A DNA stretch of 64,000 nucleotides from assembly GCF_000153125.2 (NCBI RefSeq), contig NZ_CM002299.1:2727075-2791074 (forward strand). The letters are read 5' to 3'. Below are positions 36,152-46,177 of the stretch, one piece after another (positions within the stretch are counted from its first letter, which is position 1; every line of letters begins with the position of its first letter). This stretch comes from Congregibacter litoralis KT71. GTDB taxonomy: Bacteria > Pseudomonadota > Gammaproteobacteria > Pseudomonadales > Halieaceae. The notes under the pieces are model-generated. The model did not search any database, was not told where the DNA came from, and was given only the letters and a program-made list of their open reading frames with translations. Position numbers and translations under genes: made by a program.

Positions 36152-37042
36152 TTGCCTAACGTCAGCGTCAATACCATCAATCTCGAATACGAAAGTCACG
36201 GCAATCCCGAGAATCCGACGGTATTGCTGATTATGGGCCTCGGCACGCAGCTCACGGGGTGGCCCCCTGCGTTCTGCGATTACCTGGTGGATCACGGCTA
36301 TCACGTGCTGCGCTTTGATAATCGCGACATCGGGCTCTCGAGCCGTCTTGACCACGAGCGGACGCCCAACATACCGGGACTGGTCATACTGAAGACCTTG
36401 AAGATGCCGGCTCCCGCACCTTATACCCTGGAGGACATGGCGGCGGACGCCATCGGGCTCCTGGACGCGCTAAAGATCGACAAAGCTCATGTTGTGGGCG
36501 CCTCCATGGGAGGCATGATTGCCCAACTTATCGCCGTGCATTATCCCGAGCGCACCCTCAGCCTAACCTCCATCATGTCGACCACGGGGCACCGCTCCCT
36601 ACCCCGGGCGGATCGTGCGGCTACGAAGGCTCTGCTCCTCAAGCCCGACAACCCCGATGACCCGGCATCCATTATTGAGCGCAATGTTCGGGTGCGAAAA
36701 GCATTGCAGAGTCGCACCCACCCCAAAGATGACAGCGAGATTCGCCAGACGGCCACCGAGGCCGTCAATCGCGGCGGTTACTATCCCGAAGGCGTAGCAC
36801 GACAACTTGCCGCCATTATTGTGGCGAAGGATCGGCGCAAGCTCCTCGCCCGCGTCGACGCGCCCTCATTGGTGATTCATGGGGAGGAAGACACGCTGGT
36901 GAAAGTAGAGTGTGGCATCGACACCGCCAAACACCTGAACGACAGCGAGCTGCGCATCTTGCCGGGCATGGCCCACGATCTTCCCACGCCTCTGCTCCAG
37001 GAAATCGCAGACGGCATTCACAGCGTCGCTCAGCGCGCCTGA
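36152..37042 (+). CDS. Alpha/beta-fold hydrolase
   Basis: The 296-residue hydrolase has its nucleophile S118 in GASMGGMIAQ, its acid in HGEEDTLVKV and its histidine in PGMAHDLP. The N-terminal IMGLGTQLTGWP replaces the classical HG oxyanion motif, as in one common subgroup of lipase/esterase-like proteins. The start is TTG at 36152. It ends 8 bases before dgcN, suggesting co-transcription; a direct role in D-glutamate use is not evident. Confidence 0.88.
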   Translation: MPNVSVNTINLEYESHGNPENPTVLLIMGLGTQLTGWPPAFCDYLVDHGYHVLRFDNRDIGLSSRLDHERTPNIPGLVILKTLKMPAPAPYTLEDMAADAIGLLDALKIDKAHVVGASMGGMIAQLIAVHYPERTLSLTSIMSTTGHRSLPRADRAATKALLLKPDNPDDPASIIERNVRVRKALQSRTHPKDDSEIRQTATEAVNRGGYYPEGVARQLAAIIVAKDRRKLLARVDAPSLVIHGEEDTLVKVECGIDTAKHLNDSELRILPGMAHDLPTPLLQEIADGIHSVAQRA

Positions 37043-37050
37043 GGACGGTT

Positions 37051-38064
37051 ATGGATAACAGCACTACACAACTGCGCACGCCCTATCTGGTTTTTGTCGG
37101 GGACGAATGCCGAACCACCTACGCCAAAACGGGCAAGGGAGTCGCAGACTGGCGCCCGGAACTCTGTGCGGGGCAACTGCGTCTGGATACGGCAGCCGCG
37201 GACCTCGGTCTTGCTGACATGACGGTATCCGAAGCCGCTCAGGCGGGTGTTGGCTCTCTCATCGTCGGCACCGCCCTGGTGGGGGGAAGCATACCCGACA
37301 ATTGGCTGGCCACACTCTGCGAGGCCGCCGCCGCGGGCATGGATATCGTTGCCGGTTTGCATACACGCCTGAGCAGCATCGAGCAGCTTCGCGAGGCAGC
37401 GGATATGGGCGGCTGCCGCCTTATCGATATTCGTATTCCGCCTCCCGGCATACCCGTGGCGAGCGGCAAAAAACGCAGCGGCAAACGCCTGCTCACCGTG
37501 GGCACGGACTGTGCCCTTGGTAAAAAATACACGGCGCTGCAGCTGGAGCGCGATATGCGCGCCCTGGGCATGGACGCAGATTTTCGAGCATCGGGACAAA
37601 CGGGCATCATGATCGCGGGAAGTGGCATACCCATCGACTGCGTGGTCGCCGATTTTATATCCGGCGCTGCGGAGGCCCTGTCCCCCGACAACTCGCCCGA
37701 TCACTGGGATGTCATCGAGGGCCAGGGGTCGATTTTTCACCCGGGCTACGCGGCGGTCAGCCACGGCCTGCTCATTGGCTCGCAGCCGGACGCTTTTGTT
37801 GTTTGTCACGCTGCAGGTCGCACACACATCGAAGGATGGGAGGCTTACGCTCTGCCGACTATCGGCGAAGTGATTGAACGCACGGTGGCCATAGGCGCGC
37901 TGACCAATCCCCTGATCCGCTGCGTGGGGATCAGCGTCAATACCCTGTCTATACCCGCCGACGAGCGCGAGGAATACCTCGCGGCGCTATCGTCCAAGTA
38001 CGACCTCCCCTGCGTCGATCCCCTGGTCACGGGCACAAAAGCGATCCTTAGCCCCTTTGCCTAG
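37051..38064 (+). CDS. dgcN: D-glutamate N-acetyltransferase DgcN (DUF1611)
   Basis: The 337-residue DUF1611 protein has an N-terminal Rossmann-like part (SLIVGTALVGGSIPDNW) and a C-terminal P-loop-like part (LLTVGTDCALGKKYTALQLER, about 147-167; GQGSIFHPGYAAVS). Proteins of this family encoded next to an enolase-superfamily epimerase have been shown to act as DgcN, acetylating D-glutamate. The start ATG at 37051 has GAGGAC upstream. The neighbour dgcA supports the assignment. Confidence 0.87.
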   Translation: MDNSTTQLRTPYLVFVGDECRTTYAKTGKGVADWRPELCAGQLRLDTAAADLGLADMTVSEAAQAGVGSLIVGTALVGGSIPDNWLATLCEAAAAGMDIVAGLHTRLSSIEQLREAADMGGCRLIDIRIPPPGIPVASGKKRSGKRLLTVGTDCALGKKYTALQLERDMRALGMDADFRASGQTGIMIAGSGIPIDCVVADFISGAAEALSPDNSPDHWDVIEGQGSIFHPGYAAVSHGLLIGSQPDAFVVCHAAGRTHIEGWEAYALPTIGEVIERTVAIGALTNPLIRCVGISVNTLSIPADEREEYLAALSSKYDLPCVDPLVTGTKAILSPFA

Positions 38065-38120
38065 GCTGAAAGTAAAACTTCCCTGACAACAACTCACCAA
38101 CCCCAAGGGGCCCACGACCT

Positions 38121-39098
38121 ATGAAGATGACCGTCGATATTGTTTCCTATCCTATGGAAGTGCCCTTCGCCATCACCGGGCATGTCTTTCACGACACAGA
38201 CACGGTCCGCGTCTCCCTCGAGCACGAAGGCGTAATTGGGCGTGGTGAGTCCGTAGGCAGCTATTATCTCAATGAAACCGCCGCCAGCATGAAGGCTGAG
38301 CTGGAAGCCATCATCGGACATGTCGACGCGACCACGACACCCGAGAGCCTGCAGGACCTCATGCCCCTCTGCGGCGCCCGCTGCGCCCTGGACTGCGCCC
38401 TTTGGGATTTGCGCGCCAAACGCGCCGGAAAGCGCATCTGGGAGCTCCTGGACATCACCCCGCAGGAAGTAACCACGGTGTTCACCGTGGGTATGGAAGA
38501 TGTTGCCGTTATGGCCGAGCGTGCCGCCGCGGCGAAGCGATTCCCGCAACTGAAAATCAAGCTGAATGACGATAAGCCCATAGAGCGCCTGGAAGCCATT
38601 CGCGCCGCGCGTCCCGATGCCACCCTGGTGATCGATGTTAATCAGGGTTGGAGTTTTGAGGCCCTGAAAGACTATTTACCGGCCTGCGAGAAGCTGGGTA
38701 TTGCCATGATCGAGCAACCCCTGCCCCGGGGCGAGGACGCGGCCCTGGCAGGTTTTAAATCTCCCGTGCCCCTGGGCGCCGATGAATCCTGTCTGGGGCT
38801 CGATGAGTTTGACCAGGCAGCCGAACGTTACGACGTACTCAATATCAAACTGGATAAGTGCGGCGGTCTTACGGAAGGTCTGGCCCTGGTACGCGCAGCG
38901 CAAAGCCGGGACATGCAAATCATGGTAGGCAATATGACGGGGACCTCCCTCTCCATGGCCCCCAGTTACGTGATCGCGCAGTTCTGCCAGTTCGTTGATA
39001 TCGACGGACCCCTTTTATTGGCCCGTGATATTGAAAACGGTCTGGAGTACCGAAGCGGCGGTAGCGTAGGACTTCCCAGCGCTGCACTCTGGGGCTAG
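38121..39098 (+). CDS. dgcA: N-acetyl-D-glutamate racemase DgcA (enolase superfamily)
   Basis: The 325-residue muconate-lactonizing-enzyme-type enolase carries the two catalytic lysine sites (K145/K147 in LKIKLND; K243 in NIKLDKC) and the metal ligands D172 (VIDVNQGW), E198 (MIEQPLP) and D221 (GADESC). By fold it is a dipeptide-epimerase relative; next to dgcN it is best read as DgcA, racemising N-acetyl-D-glutamate to the L form. AAGGGG precedes the ATG. Confidence 0.87.
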   Translation: MKMTVDIVSYPMEVPFAITGHVFHDTDTVRVSLEHEGVIGRGESVGSYYLNETAASMKAELEAIIGHVDATTTPESLQDLMPLCGARCALDCALWDLRAKRAGKRIWELLDITPQEVTTVFTVGMEDVAVMAERAAAAKRFPQLKIKLNDDKPIERLEAIRAARPDATLVIDVNQGWSFEALKDYLPACEKLGIAMIEQPLPRGEDAALAGFKSPVPLGADESCLGLDEFDQAAERYDVLNIKLDKCGGLTEGLALVRAAQSRDMQIMVGNMTGTSLSMAPSYVIAQFCQFVDIDGPLLLARDIENGLEYRSGGSVGLPSAALWG

Positions 39099-39122
39099 TC
39101 ACAACCCGGGAGCAGCAATGCC

Positions 39123-40681
39123 TCAGTCATCAGACAGCGCGAAAACAAAATCCACGTAGGCTTTTTCAATGTCGGCAAGTCCCGCGGCGCCCGTGGCCTC
39201 TGCCGGCTCGATGAGCATGATTTCGTTCGGTGAGTGTGCTCCCGTACCAAAACCCATTCCCCAGGGCATCATGGGCAGTCCCAGGCGCTGGGTGAATTGA
39301 TAAAAGGGAGCGGAACCCCCGCAATACGCGGATTCACCGCCGGCGTACCTGCGTACTTTTTAGAGACGCCCAGAGCAGCCTGAACCAGGGGTGTCTGAAT
39401 AGACGTTTGCGCCGCCGGATAGCTCGATAGTCTGCGCATGACGATATCGCTGTAACCGTTGGCGTCAAGATAAGAGCGAATCTTGTCCATGTGCTCATCG
39501 GGGTCGATGCCCACGGGCAAGCGGGAATCCATCTTAGCCGTGGCCACATGAGGCAGAATCGTTTTTACGCCCTCCCCCGTGTAACCCGCATAAATGCCAT
39601 CGATGTTCAGGGTGGGGGTATAGGTCAGCTCCATGGCCAACTCCTCGGGACCCGCATCATCAATCCATCGCTCGATGGCGAAGGCTTCCTTCAATGCTCG
39701 GGTGCGGTCGTTGTTCATAAGCGAGGCAGCGATAAGCGACTGCTCTTCCTCCGTCGGCCCCCGAATACCGTCATAAAATCCCGGCACTCTGGCAGTGTTG
39801 CCGTCGGGCGAGGTTAACAGCGACAGGGCCTGCACCAGGCGCCAAACCGGAGAGTCCAGAGCGGCCTTGTAAGACCCGTGAATCTCCGATGTCACGGGAC
39901 CGCCCCAGCTACCGCCGCGGGCCTCCAGTTCCCAGTAAGCGATGCCTTTCACACCCAGGAAGAGGTTCAGGTCGCCGGTCGGCGACTGCATATTGAAGGG
40001 AAAAATCACCCCGTCCGCCGTGCGCAGACGATCCTCATACTTATCCACGATCTGCGGATAGTGGGGTGAACCCAGCTCTTCTTCCCCCTCCGCAGTGATC
40101 ATGAGATTAACGGGGAGGTTGCCCTCCACCGCAATGATCGATTCCAGAGCGTTCAGAAACGCCCGCTCGGGTCCCTTCTGATTCGTTGCACCCCGCGCCA
40201 TCAGGACCTTGCCTGTGGGGTGATCCACAAGCTCTGCAGCAAAGGGAGGTGACTCCCAGTCATCAGGGTTCACCGGCTGCACGTCGTACATCATGTAAAC
40301 CATCAGGGTTTTGGCAGCGCCCGCATCGTAATAGCCCCAGACGCCGGGATGGCCGTCCGTGGGCACAAGCTCGGCCTCTTTAAATCCCATGGCCCGAAAA
40401 TCATCCACCAGCATCTGCGCCATGTCATCGATACCCACGTCCTGGGCACTGATGGAGGGCTGCCTTAACCAGCGCTGAAGATTCGCCAGGTGCGCCGTCA
40501 GGTTGTCATCGATATGCTTGTAAATCGCCGCGTGCTCGTCGGCATAGGGCGTGATGGAGCTGTAATCATAGGGATAACTCATGTCCACAGAAAACCTCGG
40601 ACGCCCGGAGTCCTGAGCAACGACGGCCAGAGGCGATGCGAGCAACAGGGCCAGTAAGCCTGACTTGATCTTGGGGGTCAT
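39123..40681 (-). CDS. Secreted M20-family peptidase, frameshifted near C-terminus
   Basis: The metallopeptidase of the M20/M28 group has a signal peptide (MTPKIKSGLLALLLASPLAVVAQ). Metal-binding landmarks include MVYMMYDVQPVNPDDW and ITAEGEEELGSPH. The start ATG at 40681 has GAGGAA upstream; an upstream ATG at 40714 would add 11 residues before the signal. As given, the reading frame stops at 39269 (..VPLPFINSPSAWDCP). Adding one G to the run that reads as CCCCC on the plus strand (39316-39320) restores GGSAPFYQFTQRLGLPMMPWG, a normal M20 C-terminus, ending at 39123. It converges on dgcA. Confidence 0.88.
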
Positions 40682-40754
40682 GCAGTGATTCCTCATTGGT
40701 AAGGGTGGTGACATTTGTTTCGTAGATTACCGCGAGCGATAGGGAAATGCATCG

Positions 40755-41553
40755 CTTGGCACCCAGGGCTGTTGGCGTTGCTCACGGAGCGAGCGTCCCC
40801 CTACCTAGCGAGTGAAGTGAGCGACGCCAACAGCCCGCGGTCGACTAGAAACCACCTTTCCGGCTCTTATCGAAGCCTGGATTTCGGTGAGACAATCCCG
40901 GAGATTCCGGCAAGCGCGCCCGAACAGCTCCACTCGCTGGTTTGGGGGACGCTCGCTCCGCTATTCAGGCACGCTTGCCTCACGGCCGTGCGATGGTTCC
41001 ATCTGCCAGCAAGAGCAAGGTAGCCACACTTGGCACCCAGGGCTGTTGGCGTTGCTCACGGAGCGAGCGTCCCCCTACCTAGCGAGTGAAGTGAGCGACG
41101 CCAACAGCCCGCGGTCAACTAGAAACCACCTTTCCGGCTCTTATCGAAGCCTGGAGTTCGGTGAGACAATCCCGGAGATTCCGGCAAGAGCGCCCGAACA
41201 GCTCCATTCGCTGGTTTGGGGGACGCTCACTCCGCTATTCAGACACGCTTGCCTCACGACCGTGCGATGGTTCCACCTGCCAGCAATAGCAAGGTAGCCG
41301 CACTTGGCACCCAGGGCTGTTGGCGTTGCTCACGTAGCGAGCGTCCCCCTCCCTAGCGAGAGGAGTGAGCGACGCCAACAGCCCGCAGCCAGCTCGAAAC
41401 CACCTTTCCGGCTCTTATCGAAGCCTGAAGTTCGGTGAGACAATCTCGGAGATTCCGGCAAGCGCGCCCGAACAGCTCCATTCGCTGGATTGGGGGACGC
41501 TCACTCCGCTATTCAGGCACGCTTGCCTCACGGCCGTGCGATGGCTCCACGCT
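40755..41553. repeat. 274-bp tandem repeat, about three copies
   Basis: Units start at 40755, 41029 and 41303 with the sequence CTTGGCACCCAGGGCTGTTGGCG; the spacing is exactly 274 bases twice. The third copy decays at about 41553. Copies differ by scattered point changes. Each unit opens with a 20-bp hairpin arm pair (40766-40785 with 40817-40836, one mismatch; likewise 41040-41110 and 41314-41384). The loop side GGAGCGAGCGTCCCCC is complementary to GGGGGACGCTCGCTCC about 150 bases further on, giving nested inverted repeats. Apparent reading frames across it are by-products of the repeat. Confidence 0.92.
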
Positions 41554-41588
41554 GTCTCCCAAGGGATAGTGTCGTGGTCCGGTACCAA

Positions 41589-41733
41589 GGGCTGTTGGTG
41601 TCGCTCACGGAGCGAGCGTCCCCCAACTCAGCGAGAGGAGTGAGCGACGCCAACAGCCCGAGGCCAGCTCCCGGTTACTAGCGTTGCTCGCGTAGCGAGC
41701 GTCCCCCAACTCAGCGAGAGGAGTGAGCGACGC
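41589..41733. repeat. Degenerate partial copies of the repeat hairpin
   Basis: Two further copies of only the hairpin portion follow the 274-bp array: 41589-41608 with 41640-41659 (20-bp arms, one mismatch) and a shorter one at about 41681-41733 (GCGTTGCTCGC and GTGAGCGACGC arms). They end about 20 bases before the stop codon of the BNR-repeat gene. Confidence 0.8.
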
Positions 41734-41752
41734 CCGAAGTTCTCGAGATACG

Positions 41753-44700
41753 TCAGCCTTCCAATGCTTCCAGCACGGCCTCGTACTCAGCCTGAAGCTC
41801 ATCAAAGCGCGCAAGGGCTTCGCCACCGGGTTCCTGGTCCGCTCGGTCGAGCATGCGCGACAGATAGCTGATCTGGCTGATGAGTCGGGGCTGCATATAG
41901 GTCCCCTTTTCAGTGACGAGGAGGCGGATGGCGTTTTCTATAGCGCTGCGCCTTGGCGAATCACCCGCGCCCAGGGACTCAAGTTCATTCTCAAGGCTGT
42001 GCGCCTTGCGCCGGGCTTGATCGAGGAGATCGAGAACCTGACGCTGGAGCGCAAGCTGCGCCTGCACGTCTGCCTCGGTAACACCCATCTCCAATACCCT
42101 GGGGTCCATGACAATGGAAAGCGGCTGGCTTAGAGTCTCATCACCCGCGCTGAGCGTTATCTTGTACTCACCGGCAGCAGCGAGAGCCCCGTCGGTAAAA
42201 CGTTTTTTCTCGTCGCTTCGCCAGGGTCCCCGGTAGCGCATATCCCAATGAAAGCGGTTCAGACCACCCTCGGCCGTCAGACTGCTCTGTTTGATGTAGC
42301 GGATCTCATTCATCGCCATATCATCGACCCGCTCTCCTCGCTCATCGCCATCCATGGCATCAGCATTCGTAAACGCATTCACGAACTCGCCATCTGCCGT
42401 GGTGATCTCCAGGGTGACGGAGCCGTCGAAACCCTCGGGCAGGTAATAATCGATAATCGCCGACGGCTCCCGGTATTGAGGAATCGCATCGGGATCTTTA
42501 TCGCCATAGGTGGGACGATCGCGGTACCGCAGGGTTTCCGCGGGCTCAAAGAGCACCACCGCGTCACCCATGTCCGGCATGGGATCCTGTCTCAGCGCAG
42601 AGATATCATCGAGCACCCAGAACGCGCGACCCATGGTGGATACCACAAGATCATCGCGATGGACGCGGATATCCGTAACCGGAGTTATGGGCAGGTTTTG
42701 CTGAAAGGATTGCCAGCTATCTCCATCGTCAAAGGAAACAAACAGGCCGGAGTCCGTGCCGGCATAGAGCAGCCCCGGACGCACGGGGTCCTCGCGCACC
42801 ACGCGCACGGGATAGTCCGCAGGAATACCGTTTTTGCCGTCGGTCATCAGGGTCCAGCGCTTGCCGTAATCAGCGGTACGGTAGGCGTAGGGCTTGTCAT
42901 CACCGAGCTGGTAACGAAGCACCGCGATGTAAGCTACCGCAGGGTCATGTCGCGAGGGTTCTACGGAATCCACCCGACCGCCTTTGGGCAGACCCCGGGG
43001 CGTTACATCATCCCAGCTTTCTCCGCCGTCCCGGGTTACGTGCACGGGACCGTCATTGGAGCCGGTCCAAATCACGCCCGGGGCAATCGCGGACTCGCGG
43101 ATGGAATACAGCGTGCTGTACACCTCTTCCCCCGTGACATCCCGGGTAATCGGCGAGCCGGAGACCACCTGCTTATCGGCCTCGAAGGCCGTGAGATCCG
43201 GTGAAATCGTCTCCCAGGTTACGCCGTTGTCACTGGTGCGATGCACATACTGGGAACCGTGATACACGACATTGGGATCATGAGGCGATACCGCGACGGG
43301 AGCTACCCGCTGAAAACGGTATTTAAGATCCTTGGGGTTCTGGCCGTACATATTCGTGGCCCCTACATAGTAGCTACGCTCGGTGCCGGTGTTTTTGTTA
43401 AACGTCGAGAAGCGTCCTTTGCAGTTGGCATAGACCGTCGTGTGATCACCCGGTTTTGGAACAGCCGGTCCGGTCTCACAACCGCCCGCCTCGATAAGCC
43501 AGGCATTGACGTTCTGCACACTGTAGGGCGCCCGACTTGGCACGGCGATGGCGGTGCCGTTGTCCTGCTGGCCCGCATAAAGCCAGTAGGGATACTGATC
43601 ATCGACATCAACGGTGTAGAGCTCCGTGGTCGCCTGATTGAACTGACTGGACCAGGTCAGGCCGCCATTGTGGGTGACGTTCGCACCCCCATCATTCGCC
43701 TGAATAAACAACTGGGGATCCTCGGGGTTTATCCACATATCGTGATTATCCCCATGGGGAGGCTCCAGCTCTTCCCAGCTCTTGCCGCCATCAACGGATT
43801 TGAAATAGTCCGTGGCCAGCACGTAAACAACATCGGCGTCCGTGGGATCCGCTTCCACATTGCCGTAGTAAAAGGGGCGGATGCGCAGGCCTTTCTTTGA
43901 GGACACCTGCGTAAAGGTTTCACCCTGATCGTCGGAGCGATAAAGCCCCCCCTCTTCTCCCGGGGCCTCTACCAGAGCGTAAACCACACTACTATCGGAG
44001 GCGGATATCGCAATATCAATCTTGCCAATAAGGCCCGTGGGCAGCCCCGCGGTGATGCGCCGCCAGTTATCGCCGCCATCAACAGATTTGAACAGCCCCC
44101 CCTCTTCCTGGGTGCCTCCGCTGATAATTGTCCAGGGCTGACGGCGCGCCTTCCAGGCTGCGGCAAACACTACCTCCGGATTGTTGGGCAGGAGCTCTAC
44201 ATCAGCGATACCCACGGCGTCAGAAATCTTGAGGACCTGGGACCAGCTGACCCCACCATTCTCGGTTTTATAAAGACCACGCTCGGGATTATCCGCAAAG
44301 GCCGATCCAATCGCTGCCACCCACACCGTATTGTTATCCGTGGGATCGATTTCTACCGCACCGATGTGGCCGCTGTCTTCAAGGCCGATATGCGTCCAGC
44401 TGTCGCCACCATTGGTGGACTTGTAGACGCCCTTACCGGGGATAACGTTGGATCTGAGTCCATCGGATCCTGTCCCTACGTAAAGAAGATTGGTATCTGT
44501 CTGCGACGCGGCGATATCGCCGATAGAGGGTGATGCGAAGTAACCATCGGAGATGTTGTTCCAGGTCGTACCGTAGTCGCTGGTTTTCCATACCCCGCCC
44601 CCGGAGGCGCCGAGATAAAAGGTACCAGGGGCCTGCACGGTACCCGCCACAGCCGTCACGCGGCCGCCGCGGGTGGGGCCGACGTTGCGGTATTCAAGGG

Positions 44701-44788
44701 CATCAAAGTTTTGCGCGAGACCTGCTTCGGTCTGCAGCAATGCGGTCAACGATAGTAGGGATACAAACGGTAGAGACTTTCTGCTCAC
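41753..44788 (-). CDS. Secreted BNR/VPS10-type beta-propeller protein
   Basis: The 1011-residue exported protein has a signal peptide ending near GLAQ-NF. Many Asp-box/BNR units (for example KTSDYGTTWNNI, KSTNGGDSWTHI, KTENGGVSWSQV, RSDDQGETFTQV, VTRDGGESWDDV) make up two beta-propellers over about residues 25-750. The C-terminal part (about 830-1011) has no propeller motif and ends in a helical, charged segment (ALQRQVLDLLDQARRKAHSLENELESL). Such VPS10/sialidase-like proteins are often labelled glycosyl hydrolase, but no catalytic site can be assigned here. Confidence 0.9.
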   Translation of the reverse strand: MSRKSLPFVSLLSLTALLQTEAGLAQNFDALEYRNVGPTRGGRVTAVAGTVQAPGTFYLGASGGGVWKTSDYGTTWNNISDGYFASPSIGDIAASQTDTNLLYVGTGSDGLRSNVIPGKGVYKSTNGGDSWTHIGLEDSGHIGAVEIDPTDNNTVWVAAIGSAFADNPERGLYKTENGGVSWSQVLKISDAVGIADVELLPNNPEVVFAAAWKARRQPWTIISGGTQEEGGLFKSVDGGDNWRRITAGLPTGLIGKIDIAISASDSSVVYALVEAPGEEGGLYRSDDQGETFTQVSSKKGLRIRPFYYGNVEADPTDADVVYVLATDYFKSVDGGKSWEELEPPHGDNHDMWINPEDPQLFIQANDGGANVTHNGGLTWSSQFNQATTELYTVDVDDQYPYWLYAGQQDNGTAIAVPSRAPYSVQNVNAWLIEAGGCETGPAVPKPGDHTTVYANCKGRFSTFNKNTGTERSYYVGATNMYGQNPKDLKYRFQRVAPVAVSPHDPNVVYHGSQYVHRTSDNGVTWETISPDLTAFEADKQVVSGSPITRDVTGEEVYSTLYSIRESAIAPGVIWTGSNDGPVHVTRDGGESWDDVTPRGLPKGGRVDSVEPSRHDPAVAYIAVLRYQLGDDKPYAYRTADYGKRWTLMTDGKNGIPADYPVRVVREDPVRPGLLYAGTDSGLFVSFDDGDSWQSFQQNLPITPVTDIRVHRDDLVVSTMGRAFWVLDDISALRQDPMPDMGDAVVLFEPAETLRYRDRPTYGDKDPDAIPQYREPSAIIDYYLPEGFDGSVTLEITTADGEFVNAFTNADAMDGDERGERVDDMAMNEIRYIKQSSLTAEGGLNRFHWDMRYRGPWRSDEKKRFTDGALAAAGEYKITLSAGDETLSQPLSIVMDPRVLEMGVTEADVQAQLALQRQVLDLLDQARRKAHSLENELESLGAGDSPRRSAIENAIRLLVTEKGTYMQPRLISQISYLSRMLDRADQEPGGEALARFDELQAEYEAVLEALEG

Positions 44789-44899
44789 AGCTAAGCTCCG
44801 GAAATAGATGAACCGTGAACACTACCACCGGATGGGGACTGTCACAATTGAGCGCCGGCCGTGTCCGGAAAATGCCGAGCCTCGCGGCCCGGCGAGCAT

Positions 44900-46123
44900 T
44901 CAATCGGCGGCGTAGCGACGGATCACCTGCTTACCGAGCGCCATGAGGTGGACCTGATCGGAACCATCCGCCTGGCGGCACCAACGGGCGTAGTTGTAGG
45001 CCTCGGCCATGGGATAGTCCTCCGTGAGTCCTCCCGCGCCGTGCATCTGCATGCAGCGATCAATCACGGTCTGCGCCATAATGGGCACAGACACTTTGCT
45101 CGCCGCAATGAGATCCATTGCGCCCTTGGCACCGACCTCATCCATGCGCTGACAGGTCTTTAGCACCAGCAGTCGCATCATCTCGATCTCCGAGAAGCTT
45201 TTAGCAATATCCTCGCGCACCGACTGGTGTTCACTGAGCTTACGCCCGAAGGTGCTGCGCTGGGTCACGCGCTCGCAGGCGAGCTCCAGAGACCGTTGCG
45301 CGGCACCGATGAGCCGCATGCAGTGGTGAATGCGGCCGGGACCCAGGCGTCCCTGGGCAATCTCAAAACCGCGCCCCTCACCCAACAGAATGTTCTCCGC
45401 GGGAACGCGCACATCGTCAAACCGCAGTTGAGCGTGGCCCATGGGGGCATCGTCGTAGCCAAGGGTGGTGAGGGGACGAATGATCTCCAAACCCGGCGTA
45501 CCTTTGGGCACTAACACCTGGGACTGCTGCTTGTGGCGGTTTTCGTTATCCGGATCGGACTTACCCATGACAATAAAAATCGCGCAGCGTTCGTACATGG
45601 CCCCGGAGATGAACCATTTATTGCCGTTCAAAACGTACTCATCGCCGTCCCGGCGAATCGAGAGCTCGATATTGGTCGCATCCGAGGAGGCGACCTGGGG
45701 TTCCGTCATTGCGTAGGCTGAGCGAATATCACCCGCAAGTAACGGCGTTAACCACTGCGCCTGCTGTTCCGGCGTGCCGTACTTCATGAACACTTCCATG
45801 TTGCCCGTGTCCGGCGCGTTGCAGTTGAACACCTCGGGACACCAGATCACGCGACCCATAAGCTCCGCGAGGGGCGCGTAGTCCAGATTGCTCAGACCGT
45901 CATGATCCACATGCTCCGCAAGCTTGGGAGGAACAAACATGTTCCACAACCCCGCCTCCCGCGCCTTGGCTTTAAGTTCGTCCATGATCGGCGGATAGGC
46001 AAAGCGATCCTCCGCGGAATCGACCTGACGCCGATAGGTCTCATCGTTGGGGTATATGTGTGCGTCCATGAAGGCCCGCAGCTCATCCTGAAACGCCAGT
46101 GACGCCTTGCTGAATTCAAACAC
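44900..46123 (-). CDS. Acyl-CoA dehydrogenase family protein
   Basis: The 407-residue flavoenzyme has the three acyl-CoA dehydrogenase domains: an N-terminal helical part, a middle beta domain with AMTEPQVASSDATNIE and NGNKWFISGA, and a C-terminal helical part with QRSTFGRKLSEHQ and MQMHGAGGLTEDYPMAEAYNYAR. It is closest in look to ACAD10/11-type enzymes. It is third in a minus-strand group with a crotonase and a thiolase, pointing to beta-oxidation of an acyl-CoA whose chain type is not determined. Confidence 0.92.
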   Translation of the reverse strand: MFEFSKASLAFQDELRAFMDAHIYPNDETYRRQVDSAEDRFAYPPIMDELKAKAREAGLWNMFVPPKLAEHVDHDGLSNLDYAPLAELMGRVIWCPEVFNCNAPDTGNMEVFMKYGTPEQQAQWLTPLLAGDIRSAYAMTEPQVASSDATNIELSIRRDGDEYVLNGNKWFISGAMYERCAIFIVMGKSDPDNENRHKQQSQVLVPKGTPGLEIIRPLTTLGYDDAPMGHAQLRFDDVRVPAENILLGEGRGFEIAQGRLGPGRIHHCMRLIGAAQRSLELACERVTQRSTFGRKLSEHQSVREDIAKSFSEIEMMRLLVLKTCQRMDEVGAKGAMDLIAASKVSVPIMAQTVIDRCMQMHGAGGLTEDYPMAEAYNYARWCRQADGSDQVHLMALGKQVIRRYAAD

Positions 46124-46177
46124 AGGTCTGCTTCCTCTTTTGCATTCTTGTTCTACCGTTTATGCGGCTTTTTAGCC

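Noticed and set aside
40715-41643. Three repetitive reading frames (92-136 codons) on the plus strand
   Set aside because: They only translate the 274-bp repeat; the peptide repeats follow the DNA repeat, and no start site or family is recognisable.
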